A DNA stretch of 64,000 nucleotides from Paenibacillus sp. CF384 (GCF_900106745.1 NZ_FNNV01000001.1:62001-126000); one strand, 5' to 3'; positions 16,233 to 25,308 are shown, counted from the stretch's first letter. The notes: generated by a model from the sequence alone, not told the origin. Made by a program: numbers and translations.

Positions 16233-18704
16233 ATGACTAATAGAAGAATCGAATCTACCATCTCGTATGTGGAGCGGATGCTTGAAAGCACCGATTACCG
16301 CAGCATTGTTTCTTTGGAGGACAATTGGCGCTTCCATGCGGGAGACGCTCCTGGCGCGCAAGCGGCCGGCTATGACGACTCGGCTTGGCGGATCGTACAG
16401 CTTCCGCACGACGATTCGGCGGAATCGAATTTCGACGCCGCTTATCCGGCGAACGGTTACGTTCGCTCGGGCGTCTTGTGGTACCGATTGCCGTTCGCTT
16501 CTCCGGGTCAGCATGCCGGCGGCAAACGTTACCTGATGTTCGATGGAGCCGCGATGAATGCCGAGGTGTGGGTGAACGGTCACTGCCTCGGGACGCATCC
16601 TTACGCATTTACGCCATTCTGGCATGATCTTACGCCTTATCTTCGTCCCGCCGGGGAGGAGAATATTCTTGCGGTCAAATTAGATGCTTCTCTGCAGCCG
16701 TTCGGCAGATCCTATCTAGGAAACGGGCTGTTCCGCCGCGTGCAGTTGATCGTCACCGCGCCTTTGCACATTGACGTATGGGGCGTGGTCGCAAGAACGG
16801 AGTCCGTCGACTCAGGCGCCTCAATCTCAGTGGCAACGAACATTTCCGTAGGGCGTTATCCCGAGACGAAGTGGAACGCTTTTGTCTGGCAAGGGAACGG
16901 AATGAAGGACAACAACGAAATCAGCAAAAACTGCCGACTGCGAACGACGATCCTTGATCCGGAAGGTCGCGAAGTGGCCGCAGCCGAGGCGGAGACAATC
17001 GTGCCGCAGTTCGGCAAACATCGGTTCGAGCAGCGGTTGCGCGTGGTGGAACCCGATCTTTGGAATCCGGATCAGCCCAACCTCTACCGGGTCCACTCCG
17101 TTCTATTCGTCGAGGACGAACCGGCTGACGACGTATTGACCCCGCTCGGTATTCGCACATTATCGTTTTCCGCAGATGGCTTCGAACTGAACGGTATAGA
17201 AACGAAAATCAAAGGCGTCTGTTTGCACCAGGATGCAGCGATTTTCGGCGGTGCGGTTCAGACACGTACTTGGGCGACCAGGCTGTCCATGCTGAAGGAA
17301 GCCGGATGCAACGCGGTCCGCACGTCGCATCACCCGTTCCCGGCGGAATTCTATCATGCATGCGATTTTCTTGGCATGATGGTCATGGACGAAGCGTTCG
17401 ACGAATGGCGGTTAGGGTGGGATCGCGGCTATTCGGACTCGCCGTATGGCAAGAACACTTATGGGTATTCACTCTACTTTGACCAATGGTACGAAACCGA
17501 CCTTCGGGCGATGATTCGGCGAGACCGCAACCATCCGAGCGTCATCATGTGGAGCGTGGGGAACGAGATTCCGGATCTTTACTTCGATGAAGGAATTCCT
17601 CTCTTGCGAAGAATGGTCGAGATTTGCAAGGAAGAGGACGACACCCGGCCCGTAACCGTATGCGCGGAAGGCAATCACCTGCTGAACTTGCGAGAAGGCA
17701 TCATGGATTTGGTGGACGTACCGGGATATAACTATGTCGCGAGCCGCGAAGGCGAAGCGTACTATGAACGCCTTCACGCCGAGCGCCCAGATCTGGCGCT
17801 GATCGGTTCAGAGACTGAATTCGAGCCGGAGCACTGGAAGCGCATTATGCAGCATCGCTATGTCATTGGCCAGTTCCTATGGGTCGGCATCGATTATTTG
17901 GGAGAAGGCGCCGACGTGCTCGGAGAGGACTCTGCACTAGGCAATACGTTCGATATCTCGGCACTCGCAGGGGGTCGCCGGGGCTGGGCGTTCGGGCTTA
18001 TCGATTCGGTCGGCACGACGCGAGGAGAGTATCACTATCGCAGAAGCATCTGGAGCGATGAGCCGTTCGTTCGGCTTGCCGTCAAGCAACCTGTTCCCGC
18101 TTCCGGTGAAGCGTTAGCGTACATGAATGCTCAACTTCATTGGAACTGGAACGAAGGCGAGCGCAAGACGGTTTACGTCTTCACCAACTGCGTGGAGGCG
18201 GAACTGTTCCTGAACGGGCGCTCACTCGGGGTATTGGCGAAGGATACGGAAGGTTACCGCGCGATTGAGCTGGACGTCGATTATGTTCCCGGAACACTCG
18301 TTGCAGTCGGCCTCAGCGATGGGCGGCGCGTATGCGAGGACCAACTGGTCACCGCTGGAGACGCGGTACGACTGGAACTGAGCTGCGACGCCGAACGGTT
18401 GACCGCGGACGGAAGTGACTTCGCGGAGCTGCGTATCCTTGTCGTCGACAAGGATGGGTACCTGGTGCCAGACGCTGCTCATTCGATTTCCGTCTCGGTA
18501 CAAGGCAGCGGCAGGCTACTAGGCGTTTATTCGGCGGACGCGACGAGCAGCGAGAGCTACCGTTCCGAGAACTGCCGTGCTTATCGCGGAATCGCCGCCG
18601 CCGTCGTGCGAGCGGGTCGTGATTCGGGAGCGATAGTCATTGAGGCATCGGCTCCGGGGCTGGCGGCCGCGAGCTGGACGCTGCCTTGCGTCAAGCCGGG
18701 TTAG
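16233..18704 (+). CDS. GH2 family glycosidase (beta-galactosidase/beta-glucuronidase type)
   Basis: 823 residues from the ATG at 16233 (AAGGAG at 16217-16222). Domains in GH2 order: N-terminal sugar-binding jellyroll (about 30-180), Ig-like domain (about 190-310), TIM barrel (about 320-610), and C-terminal Ig-like domains including a DUF4982-type segment. The acid/base is E445 in WSVGNEIPD. The nucleophile is most likely E527 in IGSETEFEPEHW. VCLHQDAAIFGGAV and RTSHHPF are also typical. No signal peptide, so it hydrolyses imported oligosaccharides. It could be a beta-galactosidase, -glucuronidase or -galacturonidase; with GH88 next door, a uronidase is possible but not shown. Last gene before a strong hairpin. 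Confidence 0.92.
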   Translation: MTNRRIESTISYVERMLESTDYRSIVSLEDNWRFHAGDAPGAQAAGYDDSAWRIVQLPHDDSAESNFDAAYPANGYVRSGVLWYRLPFASPGQHAGGKRYLMFDGAAMNAEVWVNGHCLGTHPYAFTPFWHDLTPYLRPAGEENILAVKLDASLQPFGRSYLGNGLFRRVQLIVTAPLHIDVWGVVARTESVDSGASISVATNISVGRYPETKWNAFVWQGNGMKDNNEISKNCRLRTTILDPEGREVAAAEAETIVPQFGKHRFEQRLRVVEPDLWNPDQPNLYRVHSVLFVEDEPADDVLTPLGIRTLSFSADGFELNGIETKIKGVCLHQDAAIFGGAVQTRTWATRLSMLKEAGCNAVRTSHHPFPAEFYHACDFLGMMVMDEAFDEWRLGWDRGYSDSPYGKNTYGYSLYFDQWYETDLRAMIRRDRNHPSVIMWSVGNEIPDLYFDEGIPLLRRMVEICKEEDDTRPVTVCAEGNHLLNLREGIMDLVDVPGYNYVASREGEAYYERLHAERPDLALIGSETEFEPEHWKRIMQHRYVIGQFLWVGIDYLGEGADVLGEDSALGNTFDISALAGGRRGWAFGLIDSVGTTRGEYHYRRSIWSDEPFVRLAVKQPVPASGEALAYMNAQLHWNWNEGERKTVYVFTNCVEAELFLNGRSLGVLAKDTEGYRAIELDVDYVPGTLVAVGLSDGRRVCEDQLVTAGDAVRLELSCDAERLTADGSDFAELRILVVDKDGYLVPDAAHSISVSVQGSGRLLGVYSADATSSESYRSENCRAYRGIAAAVVRAGRDSGAIVIEASAPGLAAASWTLPCVKPG

Positions 18705-18734
18705 GCTGCGTGCATGCCGCGAACCGCATAGATT

Positions 18735-18766
18735 GGAGAAAGGCACCCGAGTGGGTGCCTTTCTCC
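18735..18766 (+). terminator. Strong hairpin after the GH2 gene
   Basis: 14-bp perfect stem GGAGAAAGGCACCC/GGGTGCCTTTCTCC with a GAGT loop. There is no downstream T tract, but the T-rich 3' arm and position support termination. Confidence 0.75.
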
Positions 18767-18899
18767 GATCGTCGGCGACTCATCAAACTTCCCTACACCA
18801 ATCGAAAATAGAAGTCGATCAGACAATATCCACGGCCAGAGCCACCAATCCATAGTAGAAGGATGGAAATACGTACGCGATAGGAAATGGGAGGATAGG

Positions 18900-21062
18900 G
18901 TGAAACAATTAACGGACGTTTCAATCATAGCACAACAGATGTTGTTTAGTTGGAAAACCGATCAGGACCAGGCCGTACTAGAACGGGACGGACGCATTGT
19001 GTGGCAAGGAAGTCTTCTTCCTTCTTTTGAGTTGGCGGATGGAAACGGACTAATGTCTTATACGGATGCGATTGCCTCGAATGTGTCTGCGCTTTCGGAT
19101 TCCCTCTATGAGATCGCACTAGAATTTGGCGAGTTCGGAAGAGGCTCTCTTCAAGTAATTACCGAAGCATGGGGAGTCCGATTTGCCAATCTGGAAGTGG
19201 CATGGCACCAGCCGGTCTCTATCGTAGCACTCTATTTCGGAACGAAACGAATGACGGACATGCAACGCAGGGCGGCGCCATCCCTGACCAAGCCTTTCTG
19301 GCCGAACTGGAAGGCGGAAGGGTACTGTCTGCCGTGCGCAGGCACGAATCCGACGCGCAGCTTTTGGCGTTTTTTTGATATGGGCGATGCCCTGCTTCCT
19401 CTCGGCAGCTTTGGCGATGCGATGGGGACATCTTATGCGGCTGCTTACCCGAGGCCGCTGTACGCTGCGGCAATGGGAGGCGGCGACGGATGGATGTCGT
19501 TCGGACCCGGTGAGATCCTTGATGCGGCGCTATCGCTGCAGTTAAAGTCCGCCACCGCTTGTATGCAGTATTTATACAGGGAGGATTTGTGGGAAGCGCC
19601 TGACCTGCATAATCGAAGATGGAGCGAACCGCTCAGACTTGCTTGGGGAGTAAATGGATTTGACGCTTACGACCGGCTGTATCAAACCTTTCCGGTCAAC
19701 GGTCCTAAATCGTCCATTCATGCAAAATCGTTTGTATGCACTTGGGGCGATTTTAAGGAGGGGCAGTTTAATCTGAGGGCCATTACAGAACGGATTTCTC
19801 GATCGGCTCCTGCCGATATGATCGTACTCGACGAATATTGGGAGACTTGCGACAGCAGCGGAATTCCGGACTATAACCGGTTTCCGGAGTTTGACCGGGA
19901 TATTGCGCATATGCAGGCAGAAGGCTTCGAAATTGCAGTGTGGCAGTCTGTCGGCTGGATTGACGAGCCTGAGGCCTTCGGCCTGACCGATAGGGATCTG
20001 CTCTGCGGAGCGGACGGGAAGCCGAGGCTCTGGCGCTGGTCGGGCGATCCGATCTACGGCCAGTCCTATCATTATTGCTTGGATCCCAGCTCGGAGCGGA
20101 CCAGGTCGTTTCTAACGGAACGGACGAAGTCGATCGTGAGCCGGTTGAATCCCGTAGCGCTAAAGCTGGACTTCGGCTATGGCTTGCCCGGGCCGGACGT
20201 AAGCGTGCCGCATCGTCCGGAGTTCCGGGGCGAACGGCTTTGCACGGAACTGCTTAAGATCATTACGGAAGCGGCTAAGGAAGCAAAGCCGGATATCACG
20301 ATTATTTATTATGGGCTGCATCCGCTGCTTCACGAATATTTCGACGTGATCAATATCGATGATCTGGGTGACGCCGGAGACAGTGCAGAATACGAGGCTC
20401 TTGGGCACAATCAGCGCTGCATGTGGTCGGCGCTCGCGGCACGCCGCGGCATGTTGATCAATACGTCGACGGGCTATTATTGGGACACGTTGGAAGGGAT
20501 TTTGCTCAACACGGCCGTTGTCGGCACCAACGGATTGACACTCGGAGCTGTCGACCGTACAGGCAAGGCGATGACCGCCTCGCAGCGGCTTCGCTGGCGC
20601 GCGCTCGAGAAGTGGCGCAGGCGCGGAAGCGGATGGACGCCATTATGGCTGGACGCCGATTTCGGAGACGTGAGCCGCGAGCCGGCCATCCGATCATGGG
20701 GACGGTTGGAGTCGCATACTGGGCGAGATAGAATAACCGCACTCTCATTACAACATCAGTCTGGAGACGAGAAGGCTTTTCCTCAAGTGTCCGGTATCCA
20801 ATTCACGGGGAATTGGGCGCTAATCTCTCAGGACGATCAGGATATCTTTCACTGCTCCGAGCTAGCCAGTATCCCGTTTGCACCTGGTACGCTTACCGTT
20901 GAGGGGACTTTCGAATCCGTTATTGAATATCGTCATACCGATGAGGGAGAAACGACAACAGTTTCGACTCCCGATGCTAGCGGAAAAGTGACCTTATGCA
21001 TAGGCGATGATGACCTGAATGAATTCGTCGGCGTTCTGTTAGTAAGAAAATCAAAAGCTTAA
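18900..21062 (+). CDS. Clan GH-D (GH36-like) alpha-glycosidase
   Basis: 720 residues, GTG start after GGGAGG. An N-terminal beta-sandwich of about 260 residues precedes a TIM barrel. The barrel shows VALKLDFGYGLP (around residue 423), equivalent to the KxD segment holding the nucleophile of GH36/GH27 enzymes. MIVLDEYWE and NIDDLGDAGDSAEY (around 485) would place the acid/base aspartate. A C-terminal beta domain closes the protein. It is distant from standard melibiases, for example there is no CxSGGGR block, so alpha-galactosidase is a guess. No signal peptide. It sits alone between two terminators within locus A. Confidence 0.72.
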   Translation: MKQLTDVSIIAQQMLFSWKTDQDQAVLERDGRIVWQGSLLPSFELADGNGLMSYTDAIASNVSALSDSLYEIALEFGEFGRGSLQVITEAWGVRFANLEVAWHQPVSIVALYFGTKRMTDMQRRAAPSLTKPFWPNWKAEGYCLPCAGTNPTRSFWRFFDMGDALLPLGSFGDAMGTSYAAAYPRPLYAAAMGGGDGWMSFGPGEILDAALSLQLKSATACMQYLYREDLWEAPDLHNRRWSEPLRLAWGVNGFDAYDRLYQTFPVNGPKSSIHAKSFVCTWGDFKEGQFNLRAITERISRSAPADMIVLDEYWETCDSSGIPDYNRFPEFDRDIAHMQAEGFEIAVWQSVGWIDEPEAFGLTDRDLLCGADGKPRLWRWSGDPIYGQSYHYCLDPSSERTRSFLTERTKSIVSRLNPVALKLDFGYGLPGPDVSVPHRPEFRGERLCTELLKIITEAAKEAKPDITIIYYGLHPLLHEYFDVINIDDLGDAGDSAEYEALGHNQRCMWSALAARRGMLINTSTGYYWDTLEGILLNTAVVGTNGLTLGAVDRTGKAMTASQRLRWRALEKWRRRGSGWTPLWLDADFGDVSREPAIRSWGRLESHTGRDRITALSLQHQSGDEKAFPQVSGIQFTGNWALISQDDQDIFHCSELASIPFAPGTLTVEGTFESVIEYRHTDEGETTTVSTPDASGKVTLCIGDDDLNEFVGVLLVRKSKA

Positions 21063-21068
21063 ACGGTA

Positions 21069-21094
21069 GGGGCTGACCATGCGGCAGCCCCTTT
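21069..21094 (+). terminator. Terminator after the GH-D gene
   Basis: GGGGCTG/CAGCCCC stem followed by TTTG. Its 3' arm is part of the 19-bp repeat that recurs at 21601. Confidence 0.8.
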
Positions 21095-21159
21095 GTCATG
21101 TCCGTGTCCGTATATGAAACTTCGAACACTTTGAATTGGAAATCCTATCATCTCATGCC

Positions 21160-21348
21160 GCACCGCCGACTGCGACCGTTATCACGCCGCAAACGCCAAG
21201 CCATCACCACCTCGTAACAACCTTCGCCAGCCAGCGCTAAAGCGTGCCAACTTCTCGCCACCTCGTGACAACCCACGCCAAACTCTCGCCACGCTAACTC
21301 ATACCAATCCGCGCTAACTTGTGCCACCTCGTGGCAGCCATCACCACG
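21160..21348. repeat. Degenerate C-rich short-word repeat
   Basis: Variants of CACCTCGTGACAACC, CGCCAA and CGCTAAC recur irregularly (ACCACCTCGTAACAACC, GCCACCTCGTGACAACC, GCCACCTCGTGGCAGCC). The + strand is strongly C over G. Not coding in any frame I can support. Confidence 0.6.
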
Positions 21349-21374
21349 CTAACGAATCGTGGAGGTCTTATTTT
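21349..21374 (+). repeat. CTAACGAATC...AGGTCTTATT repeat, copy 1
   Basis: CTAACGAATCGTGGAGG followed by TCTTATTTT. Direct copy of 21397-21423 and inverted copy of 21460-21485. Confidence 0.75.
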
Positions 21375-21396
21375 GGAAAAAGAGGCATCCTAAATT

Positions 21397-21423
21397 TTCT
21401 AACGAATCACAGAGGTCTTATTT
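21397..21423 (+). repeat. CTAACGAATC...AGGTCTTATT repeat, copy 2 (left arm of an inverted repeat)
   Basis: TTCTAACGAAT and AGGTCTTATT are matched in reverse orientation by 21460-21485, giving an imperfect inverted repeat with about 36 bp between the arms. Confidence 0.75.
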
Positions 21424-21459
21424 CACCACAAATGGCAGAAATACACGGGTTATGGAGCG

Positions 21460-21485
21460 AATAAGACCTGTACAATTCGTTAGAA
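21460..21485 (-). repeat. CTAACGAATC...AGGTCTTATT repeat, copy 3 (right arm)
   Basis: AATAAGACCT, then ATTCGTTAGAA: the reverse complement of copy 2 with about four differences, all in the central spacer. Confidence 0.75.
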
Positions 21486-21652
21486 TTTCGGCACCAGTTC
21501 GCAGTTTACAATGACAAGTACTCCTGACCGTAACGCCTTTGTCAAATTGCTCCGTCCATAGGTTCCGGTTAAACGGTTGCACCTTTATCCGTGATCAGTA
21601 GGCAGCCCCTTTGTCATGTAAGAAAATGGCGATTAATAGGTCGTATTCCTGT

Positions 21653-21669
21653 CGAAAGCGCTTTATAAT
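21653..21669 (+). promoter_or_regulatory. Promoter -10 overlapped by a CRE-like palindrome
   Basis: AAAGCGCTTT (21655-21664) is the core of a CcpA operator (11 of 14 consensus positions over 21653-21666) and overlaps TATAAT at 21664-21669. This would place the YesM/YesN operon under direct carbon catabolite repression. Confidence 0.6.
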
Positions 21670-21717
21670 TAGGTGGTAGAATTACGATTGCTCGACTTCG
21701 GAGAGGAGAACCTAGTG

Positions 21718-21819
21718 ATGGATGAGAATCGCAAGTGGCTAGCCAAATGGAGACAGGTGGATAAGGACGCGGCGTCCGGCGAGGAGAAGCTTACATACGC
21801 AAGAGGCGGCTCGATATGA
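21718..21819 (+). CDS. 33-residue small ORF coupled to the sensor kinase
   Basis: ATG at 21718 with AGGAG at 21704-21708 (9-nt spacing), ending in an ATGA overlap with the kinase start. The product is charged and soluble (begins MDENRKWLAKW, ends RGGSI), with no signal or membrane segment. Its good ribosome site and 4-bp overlap argue that it is translated and couples kinase synthesis. It could be a regulatory small protein or only a coupling leader; function unknown. Confidence 0.55.
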   Translation: MDENRKWLAKWRQVDKDAASGEEKLTYARGGSI

Positions 21820-23618
21820 ATAGTTCTCGGAAATTACAATGGAGAATGACGATATTTCCGAAGCTGATCATTGCGTTTCTGCTGGTGGTCGCTCCAATCT
21901 ACGGCATCGGTCTTGGAATGAACCAGCTGGGCGAGACGAGCGTCCGCGAGGAATTGTCGAAATCACTCAAGTCGAAGGTCGATTTCTATCTCAACTCGCT
22001 CGAGGTCGAAAATGAGCGGATGACGGGGCTCCTGCGGCAATACGCGATTGATAAAGACATCCAGCACGCCACATTCATCAGCAATACGATGTCGATCGGC
22101 GTATGGACGGATACGGTGCAGCGCATCCAGGAAAAGCTGCAGCTGATTAAGAATTCGAGCCTCTACATCAAGAACGTGAGCGCTCATATTCTTACGCTGA
22201 AGCGAACAATATCGAGCGACGAAACGATTAGCGACACGATTAATCCCGATTATGAGGCTGTCGCTACCGTTTCTAAACTCCGGGGCGTCGGCAATTACTT
22301 CTGGAAAGACAGGTTGTTCATGGCGATCGCCTATCCCGGCTCCGATCTGCCGAAAATGAAAGAAACCTTCGCACTCTCGATCGAGATTAACCAGGATGTC
22401 ATGAAGCAGTCGCTGCAGAACTTCTCCGACTACAAGAATGCAGGAGCAATGCTGGTTAATCCAGAGAACGGATGGATTCTGGGCAACCAGACGGACGAAG
22501 AACTTATGAAAGAACTTTCGGATTATTTGAAAAACCGACCCGAGGGCAGCGTAGACGAAGACTATAAGCAGATCTCGGCGGGAAACAGTTCCTATTTTGT
22601 CGCTTATAAACGCTCGACTACGTTCGGCTACTATTTGATCGCCTACGTGCCGTCTGCCGAAATGCTCGGCCCAATCGACAAATACCGCATGCTGCTATGG
22701 CTGCTGTCGTTCGTCTCGCTCGTCTTTATCGTCGGGTACTCTTATTGGCTGTATCAGCTCATTCGCAAGCCGCTGCATCGGATGATTACCGGATTCCGTA
22801 AGGTGGAGGCTGGGATGATGGAGCCGATACCGCTGCCGAAGACACGCGATGAATTCCTCTACTTATTTCAACGGTTCAATATGATGACGGACAATTTGAA
22901 GGTGCTGATTCATGAAGTGTACGAGCAGAAGCTGCGCGCCCAGACATCGGAGCTGAAGCAGCTGCAGTCGCAGATCAATCCGCACTTCTTGTACAATACT
23001 TATTTTATTCTGTACCGCTTGGCGAAGATGAACGATAATGACAGCGTTATTCAATTCAGCCAACACCTCGGCGAGTACTTTCAGTATATTACTCGCAACG
23101 GTTCCGATGATGTGCCGCTCGATGCGGAAATTAAACACTCTCGCACCTATGTGGAAATTCAGAATATTCGCTTCGCCAAGAGCCGCATTGCCGTCGAATT
23201 CGGCGAACTTCCCGCAGGTTGCGGCGAGATGCGCGTACCGCGGCTCATCCTGCAGCCGTTCATCGAGAATGCGTACCAATACGGGCTAGAGACCAAGCGC
23301 AGGGACGGCAGAATTGCCGTGACGATGATCGAGCAGGATGGAAAATTGCTCATGTCGGTCGAGGATAACGGAGAGAAGCTGACGAACGCCGACCTGCAGT
23401 CTATCGAAGCAAATCTAGTGAATCAGGGTGCGGATATGGAATACACCGGTATGTTAAACGTTCATCGCCGCTTAATCATTCGGTTCGGCAGCGAGTACGG
23501 CGTTTCCGTCGCCCGCGGTGAAATGGGCGGCATGAAAGCGACGCTTAGGCTGCCAATGCCCCAGTCCTTGGGCAAGGCCGCAGAACCCTCAGATACCAAT
23601 GACGCAAAAGGAGAGTGA
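21816..23618 (+). CDS. YesM-type sensor histidine kinase
   Basis: 600 residues, membrane-bound. TM1 is at about 13-35, an extracytoplasmic Cache-like sensor at about 36-290, TM2 at about 292-315, then HAMP. The His_kinase domain carries the phosphorylated H390 in QINPHFLYN, and the HATPase has VEDNGEKL and a G-rich end. It probably senses a sugar, directly or through the binding lipoprotein, and phosphorylates the adjacent AraC-type regulator. It overlaps both the small ORF upstream (ATGA) and the regulator's ribosome site downstream. Typical of Paenibacillus carbohydrate loci, where it controls the neighbouring importer. Confidence 0.93.
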   Translation: MNSSRKLQWRMTIFPKLIIAFLLVVAPIYGIGLGMNQLGETSVREELSKSLKSKVDFYLNSLEVENERMTGLLRQYAIDKDIQHATFISNTMSIGVWTDTVQRIQEKLQLIKNSSLYIKNVSAHILTLKRTISSDETISDTINPDYEAVATVSKLRGVGNYFWKDRLFMAIAYPGSDLPKMKETFALSIEINQDVMKQSLQNFSDYKNAGAMLVNPENGWILGNQTDEELMKELSDYLKNRPEGSVDEDYKQISAGNSSYFVAYKRSTTFGYYLIAYVPSAEMLGPIDKYRMLLWLLSFVSLVFIVGYSYWLYQLIRKPLHRMITGFRKVEAGMMEPIPLPKTRDEFLYLFQRFNMMTDNLKVLIHEVYEQKLRAQTSELKQLQSQINPHFLYNTYFILYRLAKMNDNDSVIQFSQHLGEYFQYITRNGSDDVPLDAEIKHSRTYVEIQNIRFAKSRIAVEFGELPAGCGEMRVPRLILQPFIENAYQYGLETKRRDGRIAVTMIEQDGKLLMSVEDNGEKLTNADLQSIEANLVNQGADMEYTGMLNVHRRLIIRFGSEYGVSVARGEMGGMKATLRLPMPQSLGKAAEPSDTNDAKGE

Positions 23619-23622
23619 CAGC

Positions 23623-25290
23623 ATGTACCGTCTATTGATCGTTGATGATGAGCCGATTATCGTCGAAGGTTTAAGTGAATTAATCTTGCAGTCTGAGTAT
23701 CCATTGGAGGTCTACCAGGCTTTTGACGGAATGGAAGCGATTGCGATCGCGAGGAAGCTGCGCATCGACATTCTCCTGACGGATATCGAAATGCCCGAGA
23801 TGAACGGCATCGAGCTGCAGAAGGAGGTGCTTCGTCTCTGGCCGCGCTGCAAGTCGATTTTTCTGACCGGCTATAACGAATTCGACTATATCCAGTCGTC
23901 GATCCGCGGCGGAGCGATTGATTATGTCCTGAAGACAGAAGGAGATGATCCCATCCTCTCATCGGTCGAGAAGGCGATTCGCGTCATTGCCGAGGAAGTG
24001 ACCTACGAAGGGCTGATCGAGAGCGCTCGTTCGTCGCTTAAGCTGGCCCTGCCGGCGCTGCGCAAAGAGTATTTGAACGGTCTGCTGGAAGGGGAAGCCT
24101 CGTCGCTTGCCGTCCGGAAAGAGCGATTCGCGCAGTTCGAGGTGCCGCTCGACCCTGACTTGCCGGTCGTCATGGCCGTTGGTCGGATCGACCGATGGCG
24201 CGAGGATGCGACGGGAGGCGATAAAGTGCTGTTCGCCTATTCGATCAATAACATCTTCGATGAATTTTTCGCGCATGAATTCGAATTAACGTACTTTAGA
24301 GGCGATCACGAACGGCTGATCTGGCTGCTGCAGCCGAAGGCTGAGTCGGGGTATCGACAGGCTATTGCCGCTAACCCGGAGCCGTACGCTGGCTCGTCCG
24401 CGGATTCCGATCCGGAAGCCGCCTTACACGCTTACTTGCTTGGGATGCTCGAATCCGTGCAAACGGCTTGCAGCCATTACTTGAAGCTCACTTGCTCATT
24501 CGTTGTCTCCAGCGAACCGTTCGAGTGGGACTCGCTTGCCTCCAAATACGAGCGGCTGTCGCAGTTGTTCGGCCGCGGCCTTGGACTCGGCAGCCAAATG
24601 CTGTTGTCGGACGACCGGGCGAAGTCGAGCGGCGACGAGGAAGCGCGAAGCAAGGTCAAGCGCATCCGGCTGCTCGACCAATACTTAATGCAGAAGGAAC
24701 GGGCGAAATTCGAGCAGCTGTTCGACGGGATTTCGGAAGCCGTAGGCGAGGCTGCGACACTAGAGACTGGCTTGCCGCTTGAGGTATTCTACGAGCTTGC
24801 CGCGATCTTCATTCCGCATCTGAATCGGTTCGAGGCGCTGGACGGACAGGCCGTCTCGGGCAAGCTCTTCTCGATCCGAGAGCATCGTTCATGGAAGGAA
24901 GCTTCCGACTTTTTCCGCGAGCTCGCGGATTTATTGTTCGACCGCATGGATGGCGGGAACGAGCAAGAGACGAACGAAGTCGTTGAGCAGATTCATCGGT
25001 ACGTGGAGAAGAACATCGAAGGGGATCTGACGCTGAATCGACTGGCCGAGCACGTCTACTTGACACCTTTCTACCTCTCCAGATTGTATAAGCAGAAGAC
25101 TGGCCATAACATCAGCGATTACACCGCGAGGACGAGAATCGATAAAGCGAAGCGGCTGCTCGGCGAGAGCACGCTTAAGATACATGAAGTCGGCATGCGG
25201 ATCGGATACGATTCGGCATCCTATTTCACCCGATTTTTCAAAAAAGCAACGTTGTTGACCCCTCAGGAATACCGCGATTCGCTGAAGTAG
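23623..25290 (+). CDS. YesN-type response regulator with AraC DNA-binding domain
   Basis: 555 residues from the ATG at 23623, chosen because AAAAGGAGAG (23607-23616) precedes it; an upstream ATG at 23599 lies inside the kinase gene. The receiver domain (1-125) has DDE near the N-terminus, phospho-acceptor D54 in LLTDIEMP, T in FLTGY and K in YVLKTE. A long linker domain (about 130-440) follows, then two HTH motifs of the AraC family (about 456-555: LTLNRLAEHVYLTPFYLSRL and IHEVGMRIGYDSASYFTRFF). Cotranscribed with its kinase; likely activates the downstream binding-protein promoter. Confidence 0.93.
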   Translation: MYRLLIVDDEPIIVEGLSELILQSEYPLEVYQAFDGMEAIAIARKLRIDILLTDIEMPEMNGIELQKEVLRLWPRCKSIFLTGYNEFDYIQSSIRGGAIDYVLKTEGDDPILSSVEKAIRVIAEEVTYEGLIESARSSLKLALPALRKEYLNGLLEGEASSLAVRKERFAQFEVPLDPDLPVVMAVGRIDRWREDATGGDKVLFAYSINNIFDEFFAHEFELTYFRGDHERLIWLLQPKAESGYRQAIAANPEPYAGSSADSDPEAALHAYLLGMLESVQTACSHYLKLTCSFVVSSEPFEWDSLASKYERLSQLFGRGLGLGSQMLLSDDRAKSSGDEEARSKVKRIRLLDQYLMQKERAKFEQLFDGISEAVGEAATLETGLPLEVFYELAAIFIPHLNRFEALDGQAVSGKLFSIREHRSWKEASDFFRELADLLFDRMDGGNEQETNEVVEQIHRYVEKNIEGDLTLNRLAEHVYLTPFYLSRLYKQKTGHNISDYTARTRIDKAKRLLGESTLKIHEVGMRIGYDSASYFTRFFKKATLLTPQEYRDSLK

Positions 25291-25308
25291 ATATAAAAGG
25301 ATAAGGAA

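Larger units (their letters stand above)
21083..21619. mobile_element. Putative non-autonomous insertion bounded by 19-bp direct repeats
   Basis: GGCAGCCCCTTTGTCATGT occurs identically at 21083-21101 and 21601-21619. The first copy is the 3' half of a terminator; the second has no matching 5' arm. Between them lie 499 bp with no plausible gene: a C-rich stretch of degenerate words (about 21150-21348) and a set of repeats at 21349-21485. Either an inserted element with a duplicated target or a recombination scar fits. No transposase is seen. Confidence 0.45.

Noticed and set aside
21160-21485. CRISPR array
   Set aside because: The repeats are of irregular length and spacing with degenerate words, there are no unique spacers, and no cas genes are in the window.
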